Of a stretch of DNA of 64,000 nucleotides, positions 1 through 11,494 are shown piece by piece. The notes beneath the pieces are model-generated. The model saw only the letters and a program-made list of their open reading frames with translations, did no database searches and was not told the origin of the DNA. Numbering within the stretch: position 1 is the first letter of the stretch; every line of letters starts with the position of its first letter. The DNA lies in the NCBI RefSeq assembly GCF_028640845.1, contig NC_080539.1, forward strand, positions 179,937,459 through 180,001,458. Reading direction: 5' to 3'. The stretch is from Ahaetulla prasina. Its lineage: Eukaryota; Chordata; Lepidosauria; Squamata; Colubridae. The translations under genes and the position numbers were made by a program.

Positions 1-872
1 TGCCAAAAACATATGTTTTTCTTGGGTATCTGGCATTCCCAAACTGCCCCCCACCTCTTGATTTATGAGAGATGCTTTTCTGTCTTGTTTTATTTTATTT
101 TTATTTTCCTCTTCTCTTGGTTTATTGCTTTATATCCGCTGCTTCCCTTCAGCAAGCCTTTATTATTTGTTTTGGATCCTGCATTCTGAGTCCACAAGTT
201 TAAGATATAATGTTTCAGTATAGTAAAATACAGCTTAAGACCTATTTAGAATTGGTACAACTGATAAGCTATTAATCTGCCTGATGTTTTAATTTTTTGA
301 ACCTGTCCATTTCTCCATGCACAATAATTAAATCAGTATATATATTTGCAACACAATTTTTAAAATATAGTTTTAATATTTTAACTTTGAATGTTGCTCC
401 AGACCCAATAAAATATATAAAAGCGAAAACCACTCATGACGCAATCACAAAATTTCCAGAACCGTAAAGCCTACAAACTTGAAATTTGCTACATATGTTC
501 CTCTTGGCTTCTAAGTGCTCACTAAGAAAGGATTTTTCAAAATGACCATCAGATCATTAGTATTTCTTATATTATTATTAACACGCTCTGATGCTAATTA
601 GTTAGACATTCTACCCCCTCCCTACTTGAAAATAACTCTGGAGAGAAGGGGTGTGGATAGCGGAGGCTTCTTTGGGGCAAACCTGAGGGGGAGAAGTGAA
701 GAGGAGAGTCCAATCATAACTACTCATACATTTTCAAGCTGTAGGTGTCGATTTATCACATAGTTTCCTAGCGGAGCACGGATATTCAGCTAGTAATATA
801 TGTTATAATATAGCCATGTACTAAGAGGATATATTCCTTTTCATATATTGTTTTTATCCCTTCAATTTTTAG
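1..872 (+). other. 3' part of intron 7 of CYP2K-like gene A
   Basis: Non-coding and AT-rich. From about 160 to 872 the sequence aligns by eye with 44100-44447, the 3' end of intron 7 of gene B; both share a stretch around the word TATAGTAAAATACAGCTTAA. It ends in a TTTTTAG acceptor directly before exon 8. I see no further gene in it; exons 1-7 of gene A must lie upstream of the window. Confidence 0.7.
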
Positions 873-1014
873 GGAATGTTCATACTTCCATTGCTGACTT
901 CTGTGCTCCATGATGAATCTCAGTGGGAGAAACCTCATGAATTCTATCCTGAACATTTTCTTGACTCTGAAGGAAAATTTGTGAAAAGGGATGCATTCAT
1001 GCCATTTTCTGCTG
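873..1014 (+). CDS. CYP2K-like: Gene A exon 8
   Basis: The 142-nt exon is flanked by TTTTTAG and GTAAGA. It encodes the region after the K' helix, including EFYPEHFLD with the conserved proline (codon CCT at 948-950), and ends inside the heme-loop glycine codon. Confidence 0.92.
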
Positions 1015-4000
1015 GTAAGATTCTCTGATGGCATAGATTATGTTCTATAAAAAAGCAGCCCTTAACACCTTGTTTGAAAAGAAAACAATTGATAAAAGCT
1101 GGATCTCATAGACCTTATTTTGTCAGAATTTGGGCCTCGTGAACAACATGTGTGGCCAGGCCATTGAGAGACTAGCATGTTGATTTCTGAGTCTGCCAGG
1201 GGAATCCTCAGCTCTGGGCATGAGGTACTGTTATTCCTGCTGTATTCAATATCAGCATCTCTGCATTTTGGCAGTCTAGGATGAAACTCTTTCAGCCTTC
1301 TTTGCTGATTGGGGCCTTCGGACAGACACAGATTAGGTCTTTTTAAAAGAAAAGCTTTTATTAGCTTTTCTTAAGCTTTTATTCTTCTTGTATCCTTGCA
1401 ATTTATACTGATATTGTTTCCTGATTGCTTATTTGTACCCTATGACTATCTTTAAGTGTTGTAAGTGTTGTAAGTGTAAGTGTTAATGAAGGTATCTTTT
1501 CTTTTATGTACACTGAGAGCATATGCAAATTCCTTGTGTGTCCAATCACACTTGGGCAATAAAGAATTCAGTTCTGTTCTGTTCTGTTCTGTTCTGTTCT
1601 GTTCTCTGTATACCAATGACTGCATCTCCAATGATCCATTTGTTAAGCTACTGAAGTTCGCAGATGACACAACAGTGATTGGTCTCATTCGAGACAATGA
1701 CGAATCCGCATATAGACGAGAGGTCGAACGACTAGCCTTGTGGTGCAACCAAAACAATCTGGAACTGAACACACTCAAAACCGTAGAAATGGTGGTAGAC
1801 TTTAGGAAAAACCCTTCCATACTTCCACCTCTCACAATACTTGACAACACAGTATCAACAGTAGAAACCTTCAAATTTCTGGGTTCTATCATATCGCAAG
1901 ATCTCAAATGGACAGCTAACATCAAAACATCATTAAAAAGGACAACAAAGAATGTTCTTTCTGCGCCAACTCAGTAAGCTCAAACTGCCCAAGGAGCTGC
2001 TGATCCAATTCTACAGAGGAATTATTGAGTCTGTCATTTGCACCTCTATAACTGTCTGGTTCGGTTCTGCAACCCAACAAGAAAAACACAGACTTCAGAG
2101 GATAATTAGAACTGCAGAAAAATAATTGCTACCAACCTGCCTTCCATTGAGGACCTGTATACTGCACGAATCAAGAAGAGGGCCGTGAAAATATTTGCAG
2201 ATCCCTCGCATCCTGGACATAAACTGTTTCAACTCCTACCCTCAAAACGACGCTATAGAGCACTGCACACCAGAACAACTAGACACAAGAACAGTTTTTT
2301 CCCGAAGGCCATCACTCTGCTAAACAAATAATTCCCTCAACACTGTCAGACTATTTACTGAATCTGCACTACTATTAATCGTTTCATAGCTCCCATCACC
2401 AATCTCTTTCCACTTATGACTGTATGACTATAACTTGTTGCTGGCAATCCTTATGATTTATATTGATATATTGATCATCAATTGTGTTGTAAATGTTGTA
2501 CCTTGATGAACGTATCTTTTCTTTTATGTACACTGAGAGCATATGCACCAAGACAAATTCCTTGTGTGTCCAATCACACTTGGCCAATAAAATTCTATTC
2601 TATTCTATTCTATTCTTAGGTCATAGCAATGTAGCAGAGCATAAAATGCAAAAAAAAGCAAAATATAATAAGATGGTAAAAAAATAGTTAGAAAGAAGGG
2701 ACTGGATTAAAATTAAACTAGGGCTTCAATTAAGTACATTTAAAATGTTATTTCTAAGTTTAAATGACAACAAAGCAAAATTAGCATCTTGATTTCTAAT
2801 GCTTTCAAGCCCTTGAGACACAAGCCCTTGAGCTCACCTATTGACTGTAGTTTGGCTCTGATTTCATTGTAAGCTGGGTAGTGGAAGACAGAGTGAATAA
2901 TGTTTTCCCCTTGACAGACCACACAGGGACAGAGATGCTGTTCAACAGGGTGCTTACCAGTGATGGGTTGCTCCCAGTTCGCCCCGGCTTGGGCAAACCA
3001 GTAGTGGCAGGGGCGGGAGGCTCCGCCCACCCACCCAGACGTCATCAAAAATGCTCTGCACATGTGCAGAAGCACTGCGTGCTCCCGATAGCAAAACCAG
3101 TAGCACCAGGATTTGAATCCCACTACTGGTGCTTACCAAATCTCTCTTCAAGTAATGCCAAAGCCATGGTCTTCTGCCCATGGAATGTAAGGAAACTGAT
3201 AATATTCATAAGATTCTGGGAAAGGCCTCAGAGTTTTTATTGTAAAAGTAGACCTTGATTTACAACCTCAATTGAGCCCACAATTTCTGTTCCTAAGTGA
3301 TACATTTGTTAAGTGAGTTTTGCCCCATTTTATGACCTTCCTTGCCAAGTTGTTAAGTGAATCACTGCAATTGTTAAGTTAGAACCGGTTGTTAAGTGAA
3401 TCTGGCTTCTCCATTGCCTTTCTTTGTCACAAGGTCTCAAAAGGTGACCCAGCCACACTGCAACCACCATAGATGTGAGTTAGTTGCCAAGCATTTGAAT
3501 TTTGATCACATGACCATGGGGATGCTGCAATAGTTGTTAAGTATGAAAAGTGGTCATGAGTCAATTTTTTCAGGGACATTGTAACTTTGAAGGCTTACTA
3601 AATGAATGTTTGTAAATTGAAGATTACCTATAATGGCACCAGGATGAAAATATAGATGACTGCACCACAATCGGATATTTATTAGCATCCTTTTCAAAAG
3701 GCTTTCTCTGAAGTTTTCTCTATTCCAGGAACTAATCCCCCCCCCCCCAAAATAGTAGAGAATTAGATAAGCAGAAGGGTTGCCCTGGAGAGGCCTAAAA
3801 TCTTCCCCATGAAGTTATTTTTGGATTATGTCCCATTGAGTAATAACCCACTCATCCCAACACATATCTTGGCTCCATCAATATCTGAACAATCCCCTTA
3901 CCCTAAAATATTTTAATTGCTCTCTTTGGGAATCAAAAATCTTAAGGATAATACCCACATCTGTTTTCCATCTGCAGGACTAATGAAATGTGGTACCTAG

Positions 4001-4047
4001 ATAGTTAAAGGAGGGGAATTACTGGTGTTGGCATTAATTTTTTGACT

Positions 4048-4118
<71 letters not shown>

Positions 4119-4492
4119 TTTGTTGGGAAAATTCTCTGACTCCATTCCTTTACTGCATTTTTACTTCTTTCCATATCTTTGATCTGTTATTTTTTTCCTG
4201 TCTGCTGATCTCTCCATGACCAAAGAATATTGGGAAACTCTGTAAAATAATTTAAGAAACCAATAAACATAAATTTATCTTTTTTTGGCATCTATGCTTT
4301 CTTCCAGGTCGGAGAATATGTGCAGGTGAGAACCTTGCCAAAATGGAGCTCTTCCTCTTCTTTACCAGCCTCTTGCAGAAATTTACCTTCCAGCCACCCC
4401 CAGGAATATTTAAAGATGATCTGGACCTGACCCCTGTTGTTGGACTTACCTTCATTCCCATGCCGTACAAGACTTGTGCTGTGTTACGCTGA
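873..4492 (+). CDS. CYP2K-like: Cytochrome P450 family 2 (CYP2K-like) gene A, 3' end only (exons 8-9)
   Basis: These are the last two coding exons of a microsomal, heme-thiolate monooxygenase of CYP family 2, an ER-bound enzyme fed by NADPH-P450 reductase. Exon 8 is 873-1014 (142 nt, starts phase 0, ends with one base of a Gly codon). Exon 9 is 4308-4492 (185 nt, stop TGA). The sizes and phases are those of vertebrate CYP2 genes. Exon 8 carries the PERF-like stretch EFYPEHFLD and FMPFSA. Exon 9 supplies GRRICAG, so the heme loop FSAGRRICAG with its cysteine ligand is intact. The C terminus KTCAVLR is like that of CYP2K proteins. Intron 8 (1015-4307) has GTAAGA and CTTCCAG ends. Against gene B there are 6 differences in 47 residues of exon 8 and 8 in 60 of exon 9. 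Nothing visible is broken; whether the whole gene works cannot be judged. The CYP2K assignment rests on overall resemblance; another CYP2 subfamily is possible. Confidence 0.9.
1385..1604 (+). mobile_element. L3-like LINE 3' tail with (TTCTG)n
   Basis: This is only a LINE 3' UTR, closely similar to the tail at 33600-33836. It holds the conserved words TGTACACTGAGAGCATATGC and CAATCACACTTGG, then CAATAAAGAATTC, and runs into about six TTCTG units. It is inserted in gene A intron 8 at a place where gene B has none. A second, longer L3 copy starts immediately after it. Confidence 0.75.
1605..2616 (+). mobile_element. 5'-truncated L3-like LINE (RT C-terminal half and 3' UTR)
   Basis: From about 1606 to 2330 it encodes the end of a non-LTR reverse transcriptase: the FADDTTV catalytic block near 1659-1679, then [13 protein letters not shown] and VEMVVDFRK, then, after frame breaks near 1977 and 2124, the C-terminal part ending in LLNK. 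The 3' UTR ends in the conserved LINE tail and (ATTCT)n at 2589-2616. The copy is dead: no EN, no RT N-terminus and at least two frameshifts. The same family is at 41500-42380 (-), 33480-33836 (+) and 54006-55820 (-). Confidence 0.8.
2958..3128 (+). mobile_element. hAT-like MITE, perfect 8-bp TSD
   Basis: The 171-bp element starts CAGTGATGGG and ends CCCACTACTG. It is flanked by GTGCTTAC on both sides (2950-2957 and 3129-3136). An 8-bp target duplication with CAG...CTG ends is typical of hAT transposons. No transposase is encoded. Gene B lacks the insertion at the matching intron 8 position (about 45805), so it arrived after the gene duplication. Confidence 0.88.
3251..3630 (+). mobile_element. 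Mariner/Tc1-like non-autonomous element
   Basis: The insert is about 380 bp and absent from gene B at the aligned place (about 45930). Its ends are imperfect inverted copies (GACCTTGATTTACAA at the left, TTGTAAATTGAAGATTACC at the right), and a TA dinucleotide lies at each border. This fits a TA-target DNA transposon. The interior has several GTTAAGTGA words. It has no coding capacity. Confidence 0.6.
4047..4121 (+). repeat. (TTTA)n microsatellite in gene A intron 8
   Basis: About 19 uninterrupted TTTA units. The aligned part of gene B intron 8 (about 48340) has no such array. Confidence 0.95.
4308..4492 (+). CDS. CYP2K-like: Gene A exon 9 (heme loop and C terminus)
   Basis: The acceptor is CTTCCAG. 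The exon completes the Gly codon left open by exon 8, then encodes [18 protein letters not shown] and the rest of the C terminus to TGA at 4490-4492. Confidence 0.92.
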
Positions 4493-4513
4493 TCTGACAC
4501 AAAAAACTGTAAC

Positions 4514-4866
4514 AAGTTTTCTCTCTCTCATCTCTCTTTCTCTCTCTCTCATCTCTTTCTCTCTCTCCTCCCTCTCGCTCTTTGTCTGCCTTTCTTTCTC
4601 TCATCTCTCTCTCTCTCTCTCATTTCTCTCTCCCCCTCTCTGTCTGTCTGTTTCTCTCATCTCTCCTTCTGTCTCTCTCTCATCTCTCTCTCCCCCTCTC
4701 TGTCTTTCTCTCTCTCTCTCTCTTTCATCTCTCTTTCTCTCTCTTTCCTTTCTCTCCCCCTCTCTGTTTGTCTGTCTCTTTCTCCCTCATCTCTCTCCCT
4801 TCCCCTCTCTCTTTGTCTGTCTGTCTCTCTCATCTCCTTCTCTCTCTCTCTCTCTCATTCTGATTC
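4514..4866 (+). repeat. TC-rich low-complexity tract just after the gene A stop
   Basis: About 350 bp of TCTC, TTTC, CCCTC and TGTC words begin 22 bp after the stop codon. The strand is almost purely pyrimidine. It interrupts the 3' flank shared with gene B, where the matching sequence (49634-49740) has no such tract. Confidence 0.9.
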
Positions 4867-5690
4867 TCCAGCACTCTCTGAGTCTCATGGGCGCTTCTTC
4901 AGCCTTTGTTGGTGATAGATGCAACTCGGTCACTTGGTCACTCGGGGAGACTCACGATCTGCTCTCCGCCCCGAGACACTCACCTGACCTGGCTGCAGCT
5001 AATACTCTGCATTGTAATGGACTCCAGGAGGAGAAGAGGATGCCGTCTCCCCCATTGTGAAGTGCGCTAAATTTAACTGTGTTGCAAGAGCAGTGGGCAG
5101 GCCATGGAGGTGCCAACAGCATGCCAGAGAGAAATGGCCAGGCCGGGCCAGTGTCTTGGGGCTGAGAGGAAGTCACGCATCTCCCCAAGAGACCAAGATA
5201 TGCAAAGCACCAACAAGGGCCGGAAGAAATGCCTGCAAGACCCAGCGAGAGATGAAACTTCACTCCCACTTTGGAATATGGAATGAATCTCCACCCTCGC
5301 CCTTCCCTTCTCAGGCCAGTCGAGGAGTGATGGGGAGGGGAGGGAGAGGGGCTGGGCCAGCCACTGGTGGTTTCAGCTGACAGGAAGCCACAGTAAGGGG
5401 AAGAAAGTGCTGCGGGTTGCCGACACCTGTTGCTTCGGCCCGCCTATGCCACCACCACCCCTTGCACCATTACCTCATTCCGGCTGGCGAGGGCTGCGCT
5501 TCTCCTTGCACATTGCACCACCTGCAGAGTTGCAAGTTGCACATACCTCCCTCTATGGCGGAGATTTCCAGCCCCATCATGAGCTGCCTGTCTGGTCCCA
5601 TATTCCAGAGTTCTAGTTACAGGACTGGCCATTAGTCATCTCGGAGCAGCTCCTCCACCCGGGTGCACTGTGGATCACCAAAATTTTCTC
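4867..5690 (+). repeat. GC-rich inserted sequence in the gene A 3' flank
   Basis: The stretch is much richer in GC than its surroundings and lies between the TC tract and the point (about 5705) where homology to the gene B 3' flank resumes. The piece near 5340-5380 (GAGGGGCTGGGCCAGCCA) resembles 23030-23055 inside the 2.1 kb hAT-like element, so this may be a damaged relative. No protein-coding gene can be supported in it. Confidence 0.5.
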
Positions 5691-5699
5691 AGTTGGGGA

Positions 5700-7170
5700 T
5701 CTCTGGTTTAGAAGATGAATGGTAATAACCTATAAATTCATGAAATGTAGATTCTGATAGGAAAGAATATAATCACCAAATTCTGATCAAAATATTAACT
5801 CTGGTAAGAAATAAGATTCAGCAACATTCAAGAACATCCTTTTTCTTGGAAAGGAGCTGTAATTGCTATCTAACAGGAGGAATGACCCAACTTGTCCAAA
5901 ATCATATTGACCCATCTCATTACATAATGTAGACAATAAAGTCTTTACCACAAAAGAACTAAATGTGCTTCTAAACAAACTGGTAGCGATTGATGAGACT
6001 GGGTTTGTTCCTAAGACGTACATGAACTATAACGGTAGATACACTAGGGGAGTCAGAACAAGAGCTGGGGATGGTGGGTATTCTAAGGGGAGATGGGACA
6101 CAGTGACATCATGGTGATGACAAGCATGGTCAGACCCAGCAGCAGATCACTCTTGGAGAAGGCTGTCCTAGTGTTTGGTATCACTGTTGCATTCCAGTCC
6201 CTTCTGCTTCCCCCACAAACTTTGATTCCTAGCTTTCATGGCCCCATGTTTTCTTGCTGATTCCCAATGCCAGTTTAATGTGTAATAAGGCCGACCTGGC
6301 ATGCAGTATCAGACCCAATATCTGTTTAAGAGGATTTATTTGCAGATAGTACAACAACATGTAGCTACGCTGCTATGGGAAGTTTATTGCCGCATATTAA
6401 AGTTAATGCCCTTTCAGGTTTGGAGGCAGTTAAACAATATAAATATCTTGCTATTTTAAAAGGAGGAGTTTGCTTTTAAATAATGTACTTAGGAAGAGCA
6501 GACCAATCTTGTTGGATTTCCAGGTCTTTGATATGCTATTTAAATATTCAAAATCCCCAAAGCTTTATCAAAATCCCCAAAGCTTTAACCAAAAACTGTC
6601 TACTATTGACCTCACCCCATTCCTAAGAGGTCCGTAAGGGGCGTGCATAAGAGCACAAATGTGCCTACCATTCCTGTCCTATTGTTTTCTTTCATTATAT
6701 CCAATTAATATAGTTATTGCATGCTTATGCTTATATATATATGCTTATATATTATATAGTTACTTTCATGCTTATGCTTATATATATTGTTGTGACAAAA
6801 TAAATAAATAAAAATAAATAAATGCACTAAGTGCATATTTGTGCCCTGTCATTAAGAGCACTTCCCTGAAAGGCCAGATACTGAAGTTTTTGTGAAATGG
6901 TCCTGAACCATACTGATTCATAATTGTCCTCTATAAGGAAAAAAATACAATATAATATGTGGGAAAAAAAGAACATTTTTAATCAATGTGCTATAATTTA
7001 AGTCCATGCATCTGTTTTGACTTTAGATAATCCTGCTTCCCCCCTTAGTACTACATTTGGGACATAGTGAACTGCCTGAAATATACTGTAGCTTTTAGGA
7101 ATTTGGACTGTCCCCTTTCCAGAGGAGTAAAAGAAGAATAAGGTCCTAGCTGACCATCAAAGAGTAGCTG
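5700..7170. other. Gene A downstream flank; no gene seen
   Basis: 5705-5770 matches 49745-49810 downstream of gene B (shared word ATGAATGGTAAT), so it is original flank. The rest is AT-rich intergenic DNA. 6600-6815 looks like a LINE 3' tail (GGGGCGTGCATAAGAGCACAAA, then TTGTTGTGACAAAATAAATA) that recurs at 26248-26345. I see no exon. Confidence 0.6.
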
Positions 7171-7179
7171 TGTGCAAAC

Positions 7180-7453
7180 CAGAGGTGGGTTTCAGCAGGT
7201 TTTGACCAGTTTTGGAGAACCAGTAGCGGAAATTTTGAGTAGTTCAGAGAACCAGTAGTAAAAGTCTGACTGGCCCCACCCCCATCTATTCTCTTCCTCC
7301 CAAGTCCCAGCTGATAGGGAGGAAATGGGGATTTTGCAGTATTCTTCCCCTGGAGTGGGGTGGGAATGGAGATTTTATAGTATCCTTCCCCTGCCATGCC
7401 CACCAAGACACACCTACAGAACCGGTAGTAAAAAGATTTGAAACCCACCACTG
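7180..7453 (+). mobile_element. hAT-like non-autonomous element with aged TSD
   Basis: 274 bp, starting CAGAGGTGGGTTTCA and ending TTGAAACCCACCACTG. The flanks GTGCAAAC (7172-7179) and GAGCAAGC (7454-7461) match at 6 of 8 bases, as expected of an old target duplication. The same subfamily lies in opposite orientation at 14371-14673. It is non-coding. Confidence 0.75.
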
Positions 7454-7461
7454 GAGCAAGC

Positions 7462-8157
7462 CTTAGCTTAGTTTCAGTGCTACTAGAATATACTGTGCTC
7501 CTCTGGAGAAATGAAATGATTGACTTGCTACCATTTTTTAAAAACATTTTCATAACAGGGTCTCTGTAAAAGTCTTGGGAATGTCCCCTGCAGTGAAGGA
7601 TTTATACTAACTGAACCCATTATTCATATCGGGAATACTTTCTTCTTCTACGTTCTTGAATAGCTAGTTTCCTATAATCTAACAATCTCTTATAAATGAA
7701 AGTTCTAGGATTGCTTTTCTCTAATTTTCCCTAACTAAGGGAGGAGTGTTAGGGCACTAATCCAGTATGTAAAGATGAAAACGTGGACGTGAATTGCTGC
7801 TCCTCCCTGCTTTGTGTCAATGATAATGATGTTGCCATTTCTCCAAAAAATAAACACAGAATCTAAGTGCATAAAGTTATTTAAAGTACATATATCATAC
7901 ACTACCAATTCTCCAGAAAAGGTATACCTTTTCAGTTGTCAAAATTGGATTCCTCTTTATGATAGATTGAACTTAGTTATAAAGATCAAACTAGAATTGA
8001 TGCACTTACTCATTAGTGCACCTCACTACTGGCTAATAAAGATGAAGAAGTAATTCCATTTTCTTCAAAATACCAATCCTTGAAGACCCCCAGTTTATAA
8101 GTTGAGTTACATGGGTGTAGCATACAATATCAGCAGAAAGTACACAAAGTTTTAACT
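7462..8157. other. Intergenic DNA, nothing recognised
   Basis: AT-rich sequence. A short ORF (7814-8053) has no recognisable motif and is most likely chance. I see no repeat family I can name. Confidence 0.4.
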
Positions 8158-8165
8158 ATTGGCAT

Positions 8166-8364
8166 CAGTGGTGGTATCAAGACGGTTCTATCCGGCTTGG
8201 GAAAACCGGTAGCGGCAGCTGCAGGAGGCTCCGTCCACCCATCCAGATGGCATCATGTCCTGTTTTTGACCTGCATATGTGTGGAAGGCCCTGCACATGA
8301 ATGGAGGTGGTGCATGCGCTCACATTTGTGAACCGGTAGCGAAGGAAAGTGAATACCATCCCTG
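8166..8364 (+). mobile_element. hAT-like MITE, perfect 8-bp TSD
   Basis: 199 bp, starting CAGTGGTGGTATCAA and ending GAATACCATCCCTG, flanked by ATTGGCAT at 8158-8165 and 8365-8372. The interior word GGAGGCTCCGTCCACCCA is shared with the 2958 element. It is non-coding. Confidence 0.88.
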
Positions 8365-8776
8365 ATTGGCATATATAGTTGTTTACATTTTTGCAACCCG
8401 AAATAGCAATATATTTACATTCAAACATCTGAGAATTTTCAGGTAAAATAAAATCTCTGGGTTCTATCCTAACTGCCTGAAAATTATTTTGACTCCTTGA
8501 AATTAAATTAATTGGTTTTGGTTTAGAACAATTAAGTTTATAGCAAGAAAACATTAATTTGTTAATTTTGGTATAATGGATTCAAATTGTTCTCTAGACT
8601 ACATATCCACCATCATGGATCAAATCTTTCTACTCTTCTTAATTGCACATACTAAAGTTGAACTTGAATTGAATTGATGAGACCCTCAAAAAGAAAAATG
8701 AGACATCAATAATCTTTGTTATGCTTTCTCTTCTCCTCCTCCCCCTTCTCTCAAAAGCCAAAGAAGGCCCATAACT

Positions 8777-10078
8777 TTCGATACCATCGACCATGGTATC
8801 CTGCTGCGCCGGTTGGAGGGTTTGGGAGTGGGAGGCACCGTTTATCGATGGTTCTCCTCCTACCTCTCTGACTGGACGCAGACGGTGTTGACAGGGGGGC
8901 AGAGATCGACTCCGAGGTGCCTCATGTGTGGGGTGCCGCAGGGATCAATTCTCTCGCCCCTCCTGTTCAACCTCTATATGAAGCCGCTGGGCGAGATCAT
9001 CAGTGGTTTTGGGGTGAGGTACCAACTGTACACTGATGACACGCAGCTGTACTTTTCCACCCCAGGCCACCCCAACAAAGCTATCGAAGTACTGTCCCGG
9101 TGTTTGGAAGCCGTACAGGTCTGGATGGGGAGGAACAGGCTCAAGCTTAATCCCTCCAAGACGGAGTGGCTGTGGATGCCGGCACCCCGGTACAGTCAGC
9201 TGCAGATGCGGTTGTCTGTTGGGGGCGAGTCATTGGCCCCGATGGAAAGGGTGCGCAACTTGGGCGTGCTCCTGGATGGGCGGTTGTCCTTTGAAGACCA
9301 TTTGACGACCGTCTCCAGGAGAGCTTTTTATCAGGTTCGCCTGATCCACCAGTTGCGTCCCTTCCTGGACCGGGATGCCCTATGCACGGTCACTCACGCT
9401 CTCGTTACCTCTCGCTTGGACTATTGCAATGCTCTCTACATGGGGCTCCCCTTGAAGAGCACCCGGAGACTCCAGTTAGTCCAGAATGCGGCTGCGCAGG
9501 TTATTGAGGGAGCAGTTCAGAGCTCCATGTAACACCTATCCTGGGCAGACTGCACTGGCTACCTGTTGTCTTCCGGGTGCGCTTCAAGGTATTGGTTACT
9601 ACCTTTAAATCGCTCCATGGCTTAGGACCGGGATACCTACGGGACCATCTACTGCCATCTTCTATCTCCCAGCGACCGGTGCGTTCTCACAGAGAGGGAC
9701 TCCTTAGGGTGCCATCAGCCAAACAATGTCGACTGGCGGCCCCCAGGAGGAGGGCCTTCTCTGTGGGGGCTCCTACCCTGTGGAACGAACTTCCCCCTGG
9801 ACTTTGACAACTATCTGACCTTAGGACCTTTCGCCGCGAACTTAAAACCTATTTATTCCGCCTTGCTGGACTGGCTTGATTTTTTAAAATTTTAATTTGA
9901 TTTTATGGGTTTTAAATTTTTGTAAATTTTATAGGGTGTTATTGTATTTTAAATTTGGCCAATTGAATAAGTTTTTTAAGGGTTGTTCTTAGTATTGTAT
10001 GTGTTGTTCTTTTTGTATTTTACTTTGGCTGTGCACCGCCCTGAGTCCTTCGGGAGAAGGGCGGTATACAAATTAAAA
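8777..10078 (+). mobile_element. 5'-truncated L2-clade LINE (RT and 3' UTR)
   Basis: It opens inside the reverse transcriptase at [10 protein letters not shown]. Recognisable blocks follow: [14 protein letters not shown], the catalytic box as YTDDTQLY (the usual YADD alanine is Thr here), [16 protein letters not shown], and a C-terminal LWNELPPGL. The main frame runs 8813-9532, breaks near 9525 and resumes 9577-9807 with a stop before the LINE's normal end. The 3' UTR ends in the CCGCCCTGAGTCCTTCGGG hairpin module common to squamate L2 tails and SINEs. It lacks the endonuclease, so it cannot move by itself. Confidence 0.85.

Positions 10079-10160
<82 letters not shown>
10079..10160 (+). repeat. 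(ATT)n microsatellite at the L2 3' end
   Basis: About 27 trinucleotide units directly abut the L2 tail. They probably grew from the LINE's 3' terminal repeat. Confidence 0.95.
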
Positions 10161-10162
<2 letters not shown>

Positions 10163-10460
10163 ATCGGTTCAAGAAAATCAAAGAAGCAAATGAGAATTTT
10201 AATCTGTTTCTGAACATCAAAAAAACCAAGCTCATGACCCCTGCAAGGAATGGAAATATTAAAATAGAAATTTATTTATTTAGTTTGTCAAGCATGTATG
10301 AGAAAACAAGTATAAGTATGAACATAATATATAAACATATAAGTATAAACAGGTATAAGTATATACATAAGAAATGGGTATGAATAAATGGGAACAGTAG
10401 GACAGGGATGGTAGCAATTGATGATGAAGAGGTTGAATGTGTGTGAAAATTCACTTTCCT
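10161..10460. other. AT-rich spacer, probable LINE remnants
   Basis: 10161-10260 reads like an RTE/Bov-B reverse transcriptase remnant. 10262-10450 has a TTTATTTATTTAGTTTGTCAAG start that looks like an inverted LINE tail. Neither is well preserved. Confidence 0.35.
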
Positions 10461-11290
10461 AGTGTCGCAGATTGCTCAAAGCAGTAAATGCAGCCAAGAA
10501 ATAAAATGTTCGATTGCACTGGGTCGCCCAACAATGATGAACATGAGTCAAATATGGAAAAGCAAGGACATCAGCCTGGCAATCAAATGTAAGTTACTCC
10601 GCTCTATTGTGTTCCCTATCCCTATCTATGGTTGTGAACATTGGACCCTAAAAAAGCAAGACAGAAAGAAAATCAATTGAACTGTGGTGCTGAAGAAGGC
10701 TCCTTCGTATTACTTGCACAGTAAAATTGAGTAAGTAGCAAGTACTGGAGCATATTATATCAGACATGTCAATGGAAGGAACAATCACAAAACTGTGTTT
10801 CACTTATTTTTTTTTAATTGAAAAAGTTTTTACAAAAAAAAGCTTCCCCCCTTTTCCCCCCTCCCCCTTACCCCCCTCCCCCTTTCAAAAAACCTCCCCC
10901 CTCCCCCCCCCGACTTCCCAGAACAAACACAAGGTATAGTTAAAAATAAAACAAACATATGCTAAAAAATTTTCCTCCTAACTCAATTATACTCCTGCAT
11001 TTCTCATCAAATCCTAACCTCCCCCAATACAATCAGAAATATGTGTTTCACTTATTGTAGTCATGTCATGTGGGGGAATTCACTGGAGAAAGCAATTACT
11101 TTTGGAAGACTTAGTGGTAAAAGGAAAACAGGCCAACAAAGAACACGATGGCTGGACACCTTCAAAGCTGACACCAGCCAGATCTAGAACAACTCAAAGA
11201 AATAGTGCAAGATAGAAAGATGTGGAAAAATGTGGCCCATTGATGCACCATGAAAGACATGGAAATAAAGATAACCAGACACATTGAATG
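10461..11290 (+). mobile_element. Bov-B (RTE clade) LINE C-terminal fragment, interrupted
   Basis: 10470-10680 encodes CKDISLA/AIKCKLLRSIVFP and YGCEHWTLKKQDRKK, the conserved C-terminal stretch of Bov-B ORF2. After the interruption at 10810-11041 it resumes with FTYCSHVMW- and RWLDTFKAD-like sequence. It has in-frame stops and is a fossil. Bov-B is abundant in squamates. The L1 piece inside it shows the order of arrival: Bov-B first, L1 second. Confidence 0.75.
10810..11041 (-). mobile_element. 5'-truncated L1 inserted in Bov-B, 15-bp TSD
   Basis: The 232-bp insert begins with a T run on the + strand (its poly-A on the - strand) and is flanked by the same 15-mer TGTGTTTCACTTATT at 10795-10809 and 11042-11056. 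The interior has long C-runs (G-rich on the sense strand), as in L1 3' UTRs. Poly-A plus a 15-bp duplication is the mark of target-primed reverse transcription by L1 machinery. Confidence 0.85.
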
Positions 11291-11494
11291 GATATCATCA
11301 TCATCACACAATCCAAACAATTTTTGGACCAGTCATTCTCTGTCAGCCCAACCCACCTGACTGGGTTGTTGTTGTAGGATAATAAGAGAAGGAAGGTATA
11401 TTGGGTGTGTTTGTCAGTTTCAATTGTTCATAAAAATAATAAAGACAATAAATAAACAAATACATAAATAAATACATAAATAAAGGATGCAATG

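Noticed and set aside
786..1034. 82-codon - strand ORF over exon 8 of gene A
   Set aside because: Shadow of the real + strand exon, whose size, phases and motifs are those of CYP2.
4437..5060. 207-codon ORF rich in Ser and Leu after gene A
   Set aside because: It is the translation of a TCTC/TTTC low-complexity tract and overlaps the end of gene A; no protein family resemblance.
10020..10235. Poly-Tyr and poly-Asn ORFs
   Set aside because: Translations of the (ATT)n array on both strands. The same holds for the poly-Asn/Cys frames at 48871-49160.
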